64,000 nt of DNA, taken from NCBI GenBank assembly GCA_038143535.1, contig JAYQMD010000001.1, positions 868,001-932,000 of the forward strand. Reading direction: 5' to 3'. Made by a program: the position numbers and the translations under genes. Positions 57,184 to 64,000 of the stretch are shown here, in pieces (position 1 is the first letter of the stretch; each line of letters starts with the position of its first letter). Origin of the DNA: UBA7446 sp038143535. Lineage in GTDB: Bacteria > Bacteroidota > Bacteroidia > Flavobacteriales > Flavobacteriaceae. The notes beneath the pieces are model-generated. The model was not told the DNA's origin and did no database searches. It was given only the letters and a program-made list of their open reading frames with translations.

Positions 57184-58580
57184 TTAGCGCGCAAAGCTAT
57201 TATCGGATGGCACAGCCAATCCGTACTTATCGTATAAGTATATAAGTGAAGTCATGGTAGCGGCACCAAGCTCAAGTTCTCTTTTGTTTACGGCATCAAA
57301 AGTGTCGTTTTCAGCGTGATGATGGTCAAAATAGCGTTGTGAGTCTGGGCGTAATCCAGCCAAAACATTGTATTTATTTTTAAGCGGACGTACGTCTGCA
57401 CCACTACCCCCTTTTTCAAAATAATGAATGAGATAAGGCTTAAATAAAGGCTTCCATGACACTACCTGGGCAAATTCTTCGTCAGAACAATCAAATGAAA
57501 ATCCACGGGGAGTAAATCCGCCTGCATCAGACTCCAATGCAAATATGTGTCGTTCACCTGCTAGCAGTGCGTTATCGGCATAGGCCTTCCCGCCTCTAAG
57601 TCCGTTTTCTTCGTTCATAAACAATACAACACGTATGGTACGCTTTGGTTTATAGCCCGTGGCTTTAAATAAGCGCAATACTTCCATAGACTGCACCACT
57701 CCTGCCCCATCGTCATGCGCCCCATCGCCTAAATCCCAGGAATCCAAGTGACCACCTACTACGATAATATCATTTGGAAATTCACTTCCAGTAATTTCGC
57801 CAATAACATTATGCGACCAGACGTCGGGATAGGTTTTACATTGTTGACGGAATAAAAACTTAAGCGCTGGCTCAAGCTTTAATAGACTGCTTAATTTTTC
57901 AGCTGCATTGGTGCTTATGGCAGCTGCAGGGATACGTTTAGATACGGCTTGGTCACCATAGCTCTCTGTATGCGGCAAATCGTCAAGACGTAAATTCATA
58001 GAGCGGACAATAACGCCAACAGCTCCGTACGCGCTTGCCTCTTTGGCACCACTATAACGCTGATCAACACATCCAGAATAAGCCTGAAAAGTACTGATAA
58101 GATCGGCTTGCATGGGGCGGTTAAAAAAGACGATTTTTCCTTCAATTTGTTCGCTGCCCAACGCTTTGAGCTCTTCAATGCCTTGCACTTCAACAACAGG
58201 AGCCTTTAGGCCAACGGAAGGTGTTGCCACGGAACCACCAAGGGCTGTTATGGGCACATTAAAGGTTACGCCAGGGGCTGTTTCTATCAGCGCAAACTCT
58301 TTTGGACCCCTTACCCATTTGGGTACTTTAACAGGTTGCAAGTAAACACGGTCAAGCCCTAATGAATCAAGTTCTGCTTTGGTCCAAGCCACAGCGCGCT
58401 CAGCGCCTAATGAGCCAGACAAGCGCTGCCAATACGATTGGTCAGGTAATCCAACCATTGGTAAGCGTTTCCCGCCAATAGTGAAGAGTCAAAAAAAGAT
58501 TTGAGTTGTTTTTCATCTTCTAGATTGGGTTGGGCGCAAAGCGCAACACTAAAAAAGAGAAAAAAGAGAATTCTTATCAT
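57184..58580 (-). CDS. M28 family zinc aminopeptidase, exported, frameshifted
   Basis: Secreted M28/PA-domain peptidase. The 5' part, from ATG 58580, encodes signal peptide MIRILFFLFFSVALCAQ and LAGNAYQWLDYLTNRIG, then hits TAG. The rest (RLSGSLGAERAVAWTKAELDSLG) is in the next frame. Adding one base at 58427/58428 (giving GK before RLSG) joins them into 465 residues. A PA-domain region follows, then metal ligands VGGHLDSWDLGDGAHDDGAGV, FMNEENGLRGGKAY and ESDAGGF, with the last His in DHHHAENDTFDAV. Five bases... the upstream regulator stop is 8 bases before the ATG. Cotranscribed with MATE. Confidence 0.86.
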
Positions 58581-58588
58581 CGTGGTAT

Positions 58589-59734
58589 TTATGTAAGGGT
58601 GTATTTTGAAACATCTTGTGCGGATATTTGATGTCCACCTAAAATATGTAATCGCTCAATAAAATTACGCAATTGTCTAATATTGCCTGTCCAATCCATT
58701 TTCTGGAGTGCGTCAACTGCATCTGGTAGGAGTTCCTTTTTTGGGGTTAAAAGTGATAAAAAATGAGTTGCCAAAAGAGGAATGTCATCTATTCGGTTAT
58801 TCAGCGCAGGCACATGGATTTCAATCACAGCCAATCGGTGATACAAGTCTTCACGAAAGCGATTTTGTGCAATTTCTTCTTTGATATTTTTGTTGGTCGC
58901 AGCAATCACGCGAACATCTACTGCAATGGTTTTATCACTTCCAACGCGTTGAATCTTATGTTCTTCCAGTGCACGTAAGACTTTGGCTTGTGCAGCAAGA
59001 CTCATATCTCCGATTTCGTCTAAAAAAAGAGTACCCCCTTGGGCCTGCTCAAAAGTCCCTTTGCGGTCTTTGTGGGCAGAAGTAAATGCCCCTTTCATAT
59101 GTCCAAAAAGTTCACTTTCAATAAGCTCCGAAGGAATCGCAGCACAATTAACCTCTACAAAGGGTTTACTGGAGCGGTTACTTTTAAAATGTAATGCTCT
59201 TGCAACCAATTCTTTACCGCTGCCATTGGGTCCTTGAACCATTACCCTAGCCATGGTTGGCGCTACCTTTTCTACCATATTGTAAATGGTCTGAATGGCT
59301 TCTGAATTTCCAATCATGGTATACTGCTTAGGAACAGCAATTTTTTTGGTCTTTTTTTTGGGTGTTGGGGTTCGTTGAAGGGCAGCATTGACCGTCTGTA
59401 ACAAATGGTTTAAGTCTGGTGGTTTTGAAATATAGTCATAAGCACCCATACGCATCGCCTTGACGGCGGTTTTCAAATCGCCATGACCGGATATCATTAC
59501 AACAGCCGATTGTGGTGATACTTTCTGAATATGCGCCAAGACCTCAATACCGTCTTTTTTAGGCATTTTTATATCACAAAGCACAAGGTCATAAGACTTC
59601 TTGTTCACCATATTTATGGCTTCTACACCATCAACAGCCTCACTTACATTGATATTTTTGTCAACATCAAAAAGAATATCTCTGAGCACACGACGGATGT
59701 TTGCTTCGTCCTCAACAATTAAAATTTGTGCCAT
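58589..59734 (-). CDS. Sigma-54-type response regulator: receiver plus AAA+ domain, no C-terminal HTH
   Basis: A 381-residue NtrC-like protein. Residues 1-120 form a receiver domain (ILIVEDEANIRRVLRD, phosphorylatable Asp in VLCDIKMPKKDG, and SGHGD). Residues 140-365 are an AAA+ domain: Walker A GPNGSGKELVARALHF, Walker B GGTLFLDEIGD and R-finger-type RFREDLYHRLAV. The sigma-54 contact loop is GAFTSA instead of GAFTGA. The protein ends shortly after NIRQLRNFIERLHILGG without a Fis-type HTH, so direct DNA binding is unlikely. No histidine kinase is adjacent. Its start abuts the mscS stop. Confidence 0.9.
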   Translation of the reverse strand: MAQILIVEDEANIRRVLRDILFDVDKNINVSEAVDGVEAINMVNKKSYDLVLCDIKMPKKDGIEVLAHIQKVSPQSAVVMISGHGDLKTAVKAMRMGAYDYISKPPDLNHLLQTVNAALQRTPTPKKKTKKIAVPKQYTMIGNSEAIQTIYNMVEKVAPTMARVMVQGPNGSGKELVARALHFKSNRSSKPFVEVNCAAIPSELIESELFGHMKGAFTSAHKDRKGTFEQAQGGTLFLDEIGDMSLAAQAKVLRALEEHKIQRVGSDKTIAVDVRVIAATNKNIKEEIAQNRFREDLYHRLAVIEIHVPALNNRIDDIPLLATHFLSLLTPKKELLPDAVDALQKMDWTGNIRQLRNFIERLHILGGHQISAQDVSKYTLT

Positions 59735-60553
59735 TTATTTGGGTGTATGTATTACGCGTTGTGGGAAAGGAATTTCGATACCATTGCGTTTTAATGCTTT
59801 CTCAATGGCAAATCTAATATCAGACTTAATCATGGCACCTTTGAATGCGTTTTCAGTAAATACAATTAAAGTAAAATCTAGGCTGCTGTCACCAAAATCT
59901 TGGAACAGAAGTATGGGTTCTTTTTTCTTTGTTGCGTCGGGGTGCTGCATCGCAATTTCCAAAACTACTTTCTTGAATTTTTCTACATCAGTACCATAAG
60001 CTACACCCACATTTATGGACTCTCCTGTGACCTTGTCGTTTTCCGTCCAATTAAAAAGAGTTGTTGTTAAATACTTGTGGTTGGGAATAACAAGCACCTT
60101 GTTGTCGCGTGTGACAGCTCTGGTAGTGCGCAGTGTTATGTTTTCGACCCGTCCAACTTTACCGTCAAGCTCAATAATATCCCCAACGTGAACCGTTTGA
60201 TCTATTAAAATAAAAATTCCTGAGATAATATCTTGAAAGAAGGTCTGCAAGGCAAAACCAACACCTACTAATAAGGCAGCTGATGCGGCTAAAAGTGCGT
60301 TTAAATTGACACCAGCATTTTGCAAAGCAAGCAATACGATTACCGTGTAAAGCAAATAATTAAAGAACGAAAATACAGGCTTAAATTTTCCTTTGCGCTC
60401 TTCAGATAATTTGCGTGTCAACAATCTGCGTACAAAACGCATAGTAAAGTATAGGGCAATGATTATTATAACCAAAACCAAAAAAGAACCAACGCTCATT
60501 TTTGCATCGCCTATACTAAAGCTGAACTGAAAGAATGACCTGATTTTTTCCAT
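59735..60553 (-). CDS. Small-conductance mechanosensitive channel MscS family
   Basis: A 272-residue channel that releases solutes on hypo-osmotic shock. Residues 1-110 hold three membrane helices including the pore-lining helix ALLAASAALLVGVGFALQTFFQDIISGIFILI, followed by the MscS beta domain (VGDIIELDGKVGRVENITLRTT, and DNKVLVIPNHKYLTTTLFNWT). The minimal form lacks extra N-terminal domains. It heads the operon mscS-regulator-M28-MATE-small protein-PAP2. TATATTAG on the minus strand lies 3 bases before the ATG; a -33 box is not clear. Confidence 0.94.
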   Translation of the reverse strand: MEKIRSFFQFSFSIGDAKMSVGSFLVLVIIIIALYFTMRFVRRLLTRKLSEERKGKFKPVFSFFNYLLYTVIVLLALQNAGVNLNALLAASAALLVGVGFALQTFFQDIISGIFILIDQTVHVGDIIELDGKVGRVENITLRTTRAVTRDNKVLVIPNHKYLTTTLFNWTENDKVTGESINVGVAYGTDVEKFKKVVLEIAMQHPDATKKKEPILLFQDFGDSSLDFTLIVFTENAFKGAMIKSDIRFAIEKALKRNGIEIPFPQRVIHTPK

Positions 60554-60580
60554 ATTCTAATATAAACAAAAAACTTGCTA

Positions 60581-60620
60581 AAAAAAGAAAACCCACCCTC
60601 TAAAAAGAGGATGGGAAAAA
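60581..60620 (-). terminator. Rho-independent terminator of grpE-dnaJ
   Basis: Arms at 60592-60601 and 60606-60615 form a 10-bp stem (CCCATCCTCT/AGAGGGTGGG on the minus strand, one mismatch) with a 4-base loop, followed on the minus strand by TTTTCTTTTTT. It lies about 90 bases after the dnaJ stop and before mscS. Confidence 0.8.
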
Positions 60621-60703
60621 ATTGCTATGAAAAAGAAAAATAACTATAGATAAATCTATCGTTACGCCAAATATATAAACTTTATGGATAAAAAACCATA
60701 AAA

Positions 60704-61804
60704 TTATGAAAACATGTCCTTTACTTTATCAAAAAACGATTTATGACTTGATTTTGGGCTGGGCTTAAAATTGTCGTGTGTAGCCTGTTGCTCGAAAAAT
60801 TGTTTTTGCTCTTTTGTTAGCTGTTCAGGGGTCCAAACATTAATGTGAACCAACATATCGCCCGTGCCGTAGTGATTAAGACTGGGTATGCCCTTGCCTT
60901 TCAAGCGCAAGATTTTTCCAGATTGGATACCAGAATCCAGCTTTATGCGCACAGAGCCACCAACCGTTTCAATTTGTTTGTAGGTACCCAAAACAGCTTC
61001 AGACAGGGAAATATATAAATCAAAATGAAGGTTATTCCCCTCACGCTTGATTGTTGGGTGGTCTTTTACTGATATTTGCACGATCATATCTCCAGAGATC
61101 CCCTGACCTGGCGCTTCATTTCCTTTTCCAGAAACCTTTAGCTGCATGCCATCCTCAACGCCTGCAGGAATTTTAATAGATATGGTTTCTTCTTCTAAAA
61201 TCATGCCGTAACTATCGGCTCCTGAAGGCCGATGGCGAAGGGTTTGTCCTGCACCGTTACAAGCAGTACATGTCGTAGCAGATTGCATACGGCCCAAAAT
61301 GGTATTTGTAACACGCATGGTTTGTCCTGAACCTTGACAAGTTTTACAGGTTGCATAGCTTACACCAGGTGCATGTTTTTTACGTTTTACTTTAATTTTT
61401 TTCTCAACACCAAGTACAATCTCTTCAAGGGTTAAGTTTACCTTAACACGAAGGTTGGTTCCCTTGGGACGACGTTTTCCACCGCCACCAAAACCACCAC
61501 CAAAAGCACTGCCGAAAATATCTCCAAACTGACTGAAGATATCATCCATATTCATGCCGCCGCCACCAAAGCCTTGGCTGCCATCAAATGCAGCATGTCC
61601 ATAGCTGTCATACTTGGCGCGTTTTTGTTCATCGCCCAGTACTTCGTAGGCTTCCGCTGCTGCTTTAAATTTCTTTTCAGCTTCTGCATCACCCGGATTT
61701 TTGTCAGGGTGATAGGCAATCGCTTTTTTGCGATAAGCCTTTTTTATCTCAGCAGCCGAAGCCGACTTGCTAACGTCTAGTATGTCGTAATAATCCTCTT
61801 TCAT
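60704..61804 (-). CDS. dnaJ: Molecular chaperone DnaJ with a reduced zinc-finger region
   Basis: Hsp40 co-chaperone of DnaK, 366 residues. Residues 3-68 are the J domain with HPD (YHPDKNPGD). A Gly/Phe region follows (about 75-115). The zinc region holds only two of the usual four repeats, CKTCQGSG and CTACNGAG; the first and fourth are replaced (APGVSYAT, and HRPSGADSYGM). The substrate-binding domains contain IKIPAGVEDGMQLKVSGKGNEAPG and GKGIPSLNHYGTGDMLV. It starts 2 bases after the grpE stop and is followed by a strong terminator. Confidence 0.95.
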   Translation of the reverse strand: MKEDYYDILDVSKSASAAEIKKAYRKKAIAYHPDKNPGDAEAEKKFKAAAEAYEVLGDEQKRAKYDSYGHAAFDGSQGFGGGGMNMDDIFSQFGDIFGSAFGGGFGGGGKRRPKGTNLRVKVNLTLEEIVLGVEKKIKVKRKKHAPGVSYATCKTCQGSGQTMRVTNTILGRMQSATTCTACNGAGQTLRHRPSGADSYGMILEEETISIKIPAGVEDGMQLKVSGKGNEAPGQGISGDMIVQISVKDHPTIKREGNNLHFDLYISLSEAVLGTYKQIETVGGSVRIKLDSGIQSGKILRLKGKGIPSLNHYGTGDMLVHINVWTPEQLTKEQKQFFEQQATHDNFKPSPKSSHKSFFDKVKDMFS

Positions 61805-61806
61805 AG

Positions 61807-62328
61807 CTATTGTGCCACTACTACCTTAGGGTAGCGGATAATTAAGTCGCCCAGTTTATATCCGGAAGCAACAACATCAATGATGCTGCCCTTTGGGTGA
61901 TCGCCTGAAGCAGGCAACTGTGTTATGGCTTCATGAAGTTCAGCATCAAAAACCGCATTTGGCTCAATTTCCATCTTGGTTAACCCTTGCTGTTTTAGGG
62001 TATCAAAAATTTTGCTGTAAATAAGATGAATCCCTGTGAGTTTTTCATCTTCTTTATTCAGTTCAGAAAGGGCGCGTTCAAAATCATCTAAAATAGGCAG
62101 TAAGGCTACCATGACTTCTTGAGAAGCTGTTTTGAACAGCTCAATTCGTTCTTTAGCTGTTCGTTTTTTATAATTTTCAAACTCCGCAAACAGGCGTAAA
62201 AACTTATTTTTTTCTGCTTCTAATGCTTCTTGAGCTTCAACCAATAGCTCGTTGTTTTCAACAACTGGTTCTTGCGCTTCTTGCTTTGCCTCCTTTTTTG
62301 CTGTTTTTTTGTTTTTTTTGGCAGCCAT
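61807..62328 (-). CDS. grpE: Nucleotide exchange factor GrpE
   Basis: Releases ADP from DnaK. The 173-residue protein has a basic, alanine-rich N-terminus (AAKKNKKTAKKEAKQEA), a long coiled-coil helix (residues 25-75, LRLFAEFENYKKRTAKERIEL) and the beta domain near the C-terminus (GSIIDVVASGYKLGDLIIRYPKVVVAQ). It has a good promoter and forms an operon with dnaJ. No CIRCE element is visible upstream. Confidence 0.95.
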   Translation of the reverse strand: MAAKKNKKTAKKEAKQEAQEPVVENNELLVEAQEALEAEKNKFLRLFAEFENYKKRTAKERIELFKTASQEVMVALLPILDDFERALSELNKEDEKLTGIHLIYSKIFDTLKQQGLTKMEIEPNAVFDAELHEAITQLPASGDHPKGSIIDVVASGYKLGDLIIRYPKVVVAQ

Positions 62329-62349
62329 AAATGTTTTTTAAGAAAGTGG

Positions 62350-62381
62350 CAAAAGTACTGCCAAAAAAACATCTATGTCAA
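62350..62381 (-). promoter_or_regulatory. Predicted promoter of grpE-dnaJ
   Basis: On the minus strand TTG (complement of 62379-62381), a 21-base spacer and TACTTTTG (complement of 62350-62357). The ATG at 62328 is 21 bases downstream. It looks like a housekeeping promoter. Confidence 0.7.
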
Positions 62382-62388
62382 AATGACA

Positions 62389-63306
62389 CTACTTTTTTAA
62401 ATTGAGCGGCAATAAATCTTGAAGTGCCTCTTGCAAGGCAGGAAAATCAAAGCAAAATCCTTGATCTTGGGCGTGTGCGCTAGAAACGCGAATGCTGTCA
62501 AAAAGTATGTTGGCCATTTTTCCCATAAGCGCCTTTATCACAAAAGCAGGGATACCAGGAATCCATTGGGGCATCTTATATTGTTTTGAAATGGCTTTAA
62601 CCAACTGTTTTTGAGTCACGGGATTGGGAGACACACCATTATAAGTACCCGGATGATCAAGGGTAAATACAACTAATTTTACCAAATCTTGTATGTGAAT
62701 CCAAGATTGCCATTGTTTTCCAGAACCAAACCATGCACCCAAGCCAAATGATGCAGGTGTTGCCAACGGAACAAGCGCACCTCCTGTCTTTGCCAAAACC
62801 AAACCAATTCTGATTTTACTGACATGCCGAACCAAAGTAGATATTTCATCTACTTGTTGTTCCCAAGCAGCCACAACTTCACCAGTGAAAGAGTTTGCGA
62901 CTTTGGTTTCGCTCTCTTTGTATGTTCTGTCAAAATCTGATGGATAAATACCAATAGCCGATGCGCTTATAAAGTGTGTAACATTGTGATTGGGCTTTTT
63001 TTTCAGGGCATTTTGAATGAGCTGGGTTCCTTTTACACGGCTGTCTAAAATGGCTTTTCTATTATTTTTTGTCCATCGTTGGTTGATTTTAGCGCCTGCC
63101 AGACTGATGATTACATCAACTCCATCCAAGGCTTTTTCATCAAAAATACCTTGGCTAGGGCTCCAATGATATGTTTTGATATTGGTTGAAACCGGAGCTG
63201 AACGCTTGCGTGTAGAGAGTGTTGAAATGCGATAATCCCTTTGTTCTAAGGCATGTATAAGTGGTTTTCCAATCAATCCGCTTGCACCTGTTATAAGGAT
63301 ATGCAT
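62389..63306 (-). CDS. TIGR01777 family epimerase-like protein (SDR39U1/YfcH type)
   Basis: Atypical SDR protein of 305 residues. The N-terminus MHILITGASGLIGKPLIHAL has the GxxGxxG nucleotide-binding motif. DVIISLAGAKINQRWTKNNRKAI and RIGLVLAKTGGALVPLATPASFGLGAWFGSGKQWQSWIHIQDLV are diagnostic of the family, and the C-terminus carries the DUF1731 domain. The activity is unknown; some members are linked to cell-division regulation. The start is set at ATG 63306; the longer reading from 63345 has a non-family N-terminus. Confidence 0.9.
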   Translation of the reverse strand: MHILITGASGLIGKPLIHALEQRDYRISTLSTRKRSAPVSTNIKTYHWSPSQGIFDEKALDGVDVIISLAGAKINQRWTKNNRKAILDSRVKGTQLIQNALKKKPNHNVTHFISASAIGIYPSDFDRTYKESETKVANSFTGEVVAAWEQQVDEISTLVRHVSKIRIGLVLAKTGGALVPLATPASFGLGAWFGSGKQWQSWIHIQDLVKLVVFTLDHPGTYNGVSPNPVTQKQLVKAISKQYKMPQWIPGIPAFVIKALMGKMANILFDSIRVSSAHAQDQGFCFDFPALQEALQDLLPLNLKK

Positions 63307-63357
63307 CTTTTTTTTGGTAAATTTAAGATACCTAGAATTATGCACCCAAGATTTTTA

Positions 63358-63365
63358 TACATTTG
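63358..63365 (+). promoter_or_regulatory. Predicted -7 box of ilvE, leaderless geometry
   Basis: TACATTTG, then TTTA, then GTG at 63370. A TTA at 63338-63340 with a 17-base spacer is a weak -33 candidate. The spacing supports the GTG as start. Confidence 0.55.
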
Positions 63366-63369
63366 TTTA

Positions 63370-64000
63370 GTGAATCCATCAATACACATAACGCCCACCA
63401 ATACATCTAGGATAGACAAAGTTGATTTTGACAACCTCGCATTTGGATCCACCTTTACAGATCACATGTTTGTTTGTGACTACCGAGATGGACAATGGCA
63501 GACCCCTGAGATCGTGCCCTATGCACCCATGGAGCTTTCTCCTGCTGCAAGCGTATTGCACTACGGCCAAGCTGTGTTTGAGGGCATGAAAGCATTTAAA
63601 GACGACAGTGGAAGTGTTTGGTTGTTTAGACCTGAGCAAAACGCAAAACGTATCAATTTGTCCGCTGAACGCCTTGCGATACCCCAATTTCCTGAAGCCC
63701 TTTTCTTAGATGGGATGAAACAACTTATCACACTTGACAAAGCATGGGTAAAAGCAGGAAAGGGAAATTCATTATATGTGAGGCCATTTGTTTTTGCTTC
63801 TCAAGCAGGTGTTCAAGCCTCTGCTGCAACCGAATATCGATTTATGATCATTTGCGCACCTGTTGTCAGTTATTACGGTGGTGAGGTTCGCGTCAAAATT
63901 GCCGATCATTACAGTCGTGCACCGCAAGGGGGCACAGGCTATGCCAAAGCAGCTGGAAACTACGGAGGTCAGTTTTACCCCACACAATTGGCGAAAAACG
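63370..64000 (+). CDS. ilvE: Branched-chain amino acid aminotransferase, 3' truncated by window edge
   Basis: PLP-dependent transaminase for the last step of valine, leucine and isoleucine synthesis. The frame is open from GTG 63370 to the window end (210 codons). FGSTFTDHMFVCDYRDGQW, LHYGQAVFEGMKAF, RPEQNAKRINLSAERLAIP, LYVRPFVFAS and GGTGYAKAAGNYG (the region with the PLP lysine, AKAAGNYGG) match the class IV branched-chain enzyme. No ATG precedes the conserved region, so a GTG start is likely, with a -7 box four bases upstream. About 140 residues are missing. Confidence 0.94.
   Translation, partial: MNPSIHITPTNTSRIDKVDFDNLAFGSTFTDHMFVCDYRDGQWQTPEIVPYAPMELSPAASVLHYGQAVFEGMKAFKDDSGSVWLFRPEQNAKRINLSAERLAIPQFPEALFLDGMKQLITLDKAWVKAGKGNSLYVRPFVFASQAGVQASAATEYRFMIICAPVVSYYGGEVRVKIADHYSRAPQGGTGYAKAAGNYGGQFYPTQLAKN

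Overview
The window is an ordinary-looking stretch of core chromosome from a member of the Bacteroidota, most likely class Flavobacteriia. The evidence is the gene content: DUF3822 with rsmD, DUF6452/DUF6048 after an rlmD-type methyltransferase, DUF4294, DUF3810, a 300-residue NusB, DUF1573-yajC, recQ-kpsF-tatC-lptB, and DUF2795-secA. Promoters follow the Bacteroidetes pattern (TTG, then TAnnTTTG), and start codons have A-rich leaders without Shine-Dalgarno sequences. I see no integrase, transposase, phage gene, CRISPR array or defence cluster, and no undescribed multi-gene system. The interest lies in expression signals, gene overlap and gene decay.

Layout. 1-2.1 kb: the end of gcvT, a frameshifted epimerase-like gene and a small membrane protein. 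2.5-5.4 kb: yebC facing kdsB and a RecD-like helicase. 5.4-7.4 kb: a membrane-anchored protein, DUF3822 and rsmD. 7.4-11.1 kb (minus): small membrane protein, mutL and two rhomboid proteases, tightly overlapped. 11.2-14.3 kb: a DHH phosphoesterase, a cyclophilin-FKBP lipoprotein and a DUF3810 metalloprotease-like protein. 14.3-17.6 kb (minus): a large secreted BNR-repeat protein. 17.7-23.2 kb: an rRNA/RNA methyltransferase cluster, DUF6452, DUF6048 and a ZIP transporter. 23.3-28.9 kb (minus): one rRNA operon (16S-tRNA-Ile-tRNA-Ala-23S-5S), followed by a decayed second copy of 5S plus terminator. 29-34.8 kb: DUF4294, M42 aminopeptidase, acs and an M3 oligopeptidase lipoprotein. 35.4-38.2 kb (minus): nusB, DUF1573, yajC and pyrD. 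38.3-44.1 kb: an ABC exporter, a broken PUR-alpha-like gene, a thioredoxin-like protein, a cytoplasmic cyclophilin-FKBP protein and recQ. 44.1-49 kb: kpsF/kdsD (frameshifted), tatC, lptB, pssA and lnt (frameshifted). 49-55 kb: cobalamin adenosyltransferase, DUF2795, secA, a glycosyltransferase and msrA. 55-60.5 kb (minus): MscS, a sigma-54-type response regulator, M28 peptidase (frameshifted), MATE, a small protein and PAP2 phosphatase. 60.7-64 kb: grpE-dnaJ, a TIGR01777 epimerase and the start of ilvE.

Functional links. Many genes serve the envelope: kdsB and kpsF/kdsD make and activate Kdo, lptB drives LPS transport, lnt and yajC/secA/tatC handle lipoproteins and export, and pssA makes phospholipid. 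Others serve translation and RNA (rsmD, the rlmD-like gene, the THUMP methyltransferase, nusB and the rRNA operon) or protein quality control (grpE-dnaJ, PPIases, msrA, several peptidases).

Four genes carry single-base frameshifts (epimerase, kpsF, lnt, M28). That number in otherwise intact genes, including the normally important lnt, suggests indel errors in the assembly at least as much as real decay. The PUR-alpha-like gene is different, because it has two in-frame nonsense codons. All eight convergent protein-gene pairs abut or overlap at their 3' ends. At least five genes have TAnnTTTG exactly four bases before the start codon, which predicts leaderless mRNAs.
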